A stretch of DNA of 6,307 bases. It comes from Acetatifactor sp. Its GTDB lineage: Bacteria; Bacillota; Clostridia; Lachnospirales; Lachnospiraceae. Positions within the stretch are counted from its first letter, which is position 1; each line of letters begins with the position of its first letter. Position numbers and translations under genes: made by a program. Location: positions 1 to 6,307 of the forward strand of contig JAILPF010000413.1 of the NCBI GenBank assembly GCA_024699575.1, in the 5' to 3' direction. Positions 6,201 through 6,307 of the stretch are shown here, one piece after another. The notes under the pieces were generated by a model. That model did not search any database and was not told the origin of the DNA. It saw nothing but the letters and a program-made list of their open reading frames with translations.

Positions 6201-6249
6201 AATCAGAAAAGCGGCCACAAGAAAAGTTATAAACCTTTCCCATGGCCGC
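6201..6249 (-). terminator. Intrinsic terminator of the gene entering from the right
   Basis: GC-rich perfect 7-bp arms GCGGCCA (6211-6217) and TGGCCGC (6243-6249) enclose 25 nt, within which GAAAAG and CCTTTC extend the pairing with one mismatch. On the minus strand the stem is followed by TTTTCTGATT (6210-6201). On the plus strand the stem is followed by AAAACC, so it does not look like a terminator for the TetR gene. It begins 5 nt after the stop at 6255. Confidence 0.65.
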
Positions 6250-6254
6250 AAAAC

Positions 6255-6307
6255 CTAAGCTATATTCCCTAATCTTTCGAGTATTCCTCTGACCGCTTCC
6301 CAGATTT
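6255..6307 (-). CDS. C-terminal end of a minus-strand gene, possibly MobC-like mobilization protein
   Basis: The last sixteen codons read IWEAVRGILERLGNIA before a TAG stop at 6257-6255. The segment is a plausible amphipathic helix, and the terminator at 6201-6249 follows at once, which supports this frame as the real one. The other two frames give KSGKRSEEYSKD-stop, or a longer open stretch running through the terminator, both less convincing. MobC-type relaxosome proteins of Clostridia elements often end in a comparable IW..xRxIL helix, and mobC usually precedes the relaxase gene in the same orientation, as would be the case here across the cargo. Sixteen residues cannot prove this. Another conjugation or accessory protein is possible. 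Confidence 0.4.
   Translation of the reverse strand, partial: IWEAVRGILERLGNIA

Noticed and set aside
5550..6209. 11-bp direct repeat AGAATCAGAAA at 5550-5560 and 6199-6209, flanking the TetR gene
   Set aside because: Short and AT-rich, not at the cassette boundaries and not linked to any recombination signature; likely chance.
6018..6251. 77-codon minus-strand frame with a hydrophobic N-terminus
   Set aside because: Its ATG lies inside the terminator stem at 6243-6249, it has no proper ribosome site and it overlaps the 3' end of the TetR gene in antisense.

Overview
The window looks like an accessory segment of an integrative or mobilizable element in a low-GC Gram-positive host, most likely a gut Clostridia/Lachnospiraceae-type bacterium. 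Reasons are strong AGGAGG ribosome sites, AT-rich coding, and a left-edge relaxase N-terminus of the MobA/VirD2-like type common in Bacillota conjugative transposons. The host assignment is inference from style; there is no rRNA or housekeeping marker.

Layout, left to right: (1) positions 1-90, minus strand, the first 30 codons of a relaxase; (2) a minus-strand hairpin terminator at 106-138; (3) a tight four-gene minus-strand operon running 5326 to 212. Its order of transcription is an MMPL/RND-type membrane exporter (725 aa), a signal-peptide-bearing extracellular partner (296 aa), an OLD-like AAA/ABC-type ATPase without a nuclease domain (467 aa from the preferred start) and a cytidylate-kinase-like P-loop protein (201 aa). 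Every internal junction is 9-15 nt, and at two of the three the Shine-Dalgarno sequence overlaps the upstream stop codon. (4) A 248-bp divergent control region (5327-5574) holds a good minus-strand extended -10 promoter, a perfect 13-bp palindrome inside it, a second inverted repeat at the probable start site, a weaker plus-strand promoter, and an unassigned 27-codon ORF in the operon leader. (5) A divergent TetR/AcrR-family regulator follows (5575-6144, plus strand). (6) Another minus-strand hairpin terminator (6201-6249) follows directly on the last codons of an incoming minus-strand gene (6255-6307), tentatively a MobC-like mobilization protein.

Reading of the whole: a TetR-controlled efflux cassette appears to sit as cargo inside a mobilization module, with a terminator at each end separating it from the mob genes. 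The TetR-beside-MMPL arrangement resembles the staphylococcal farR/farE fatty-acid efflux locus, so a hydrophobic or membrane-active substrate is a reasonable guess, but nothing in the sequence fixes the substrate. The unusual part is the co-transcription of the exporter and its secreted partner with a stand-alone OLD-like ATPase and a cytidylate-kinase-like protein; I know of no described system with this set. No tRNA, rRNA, CRISPR array, insertion sequence or complete transposase/integrase was seen.
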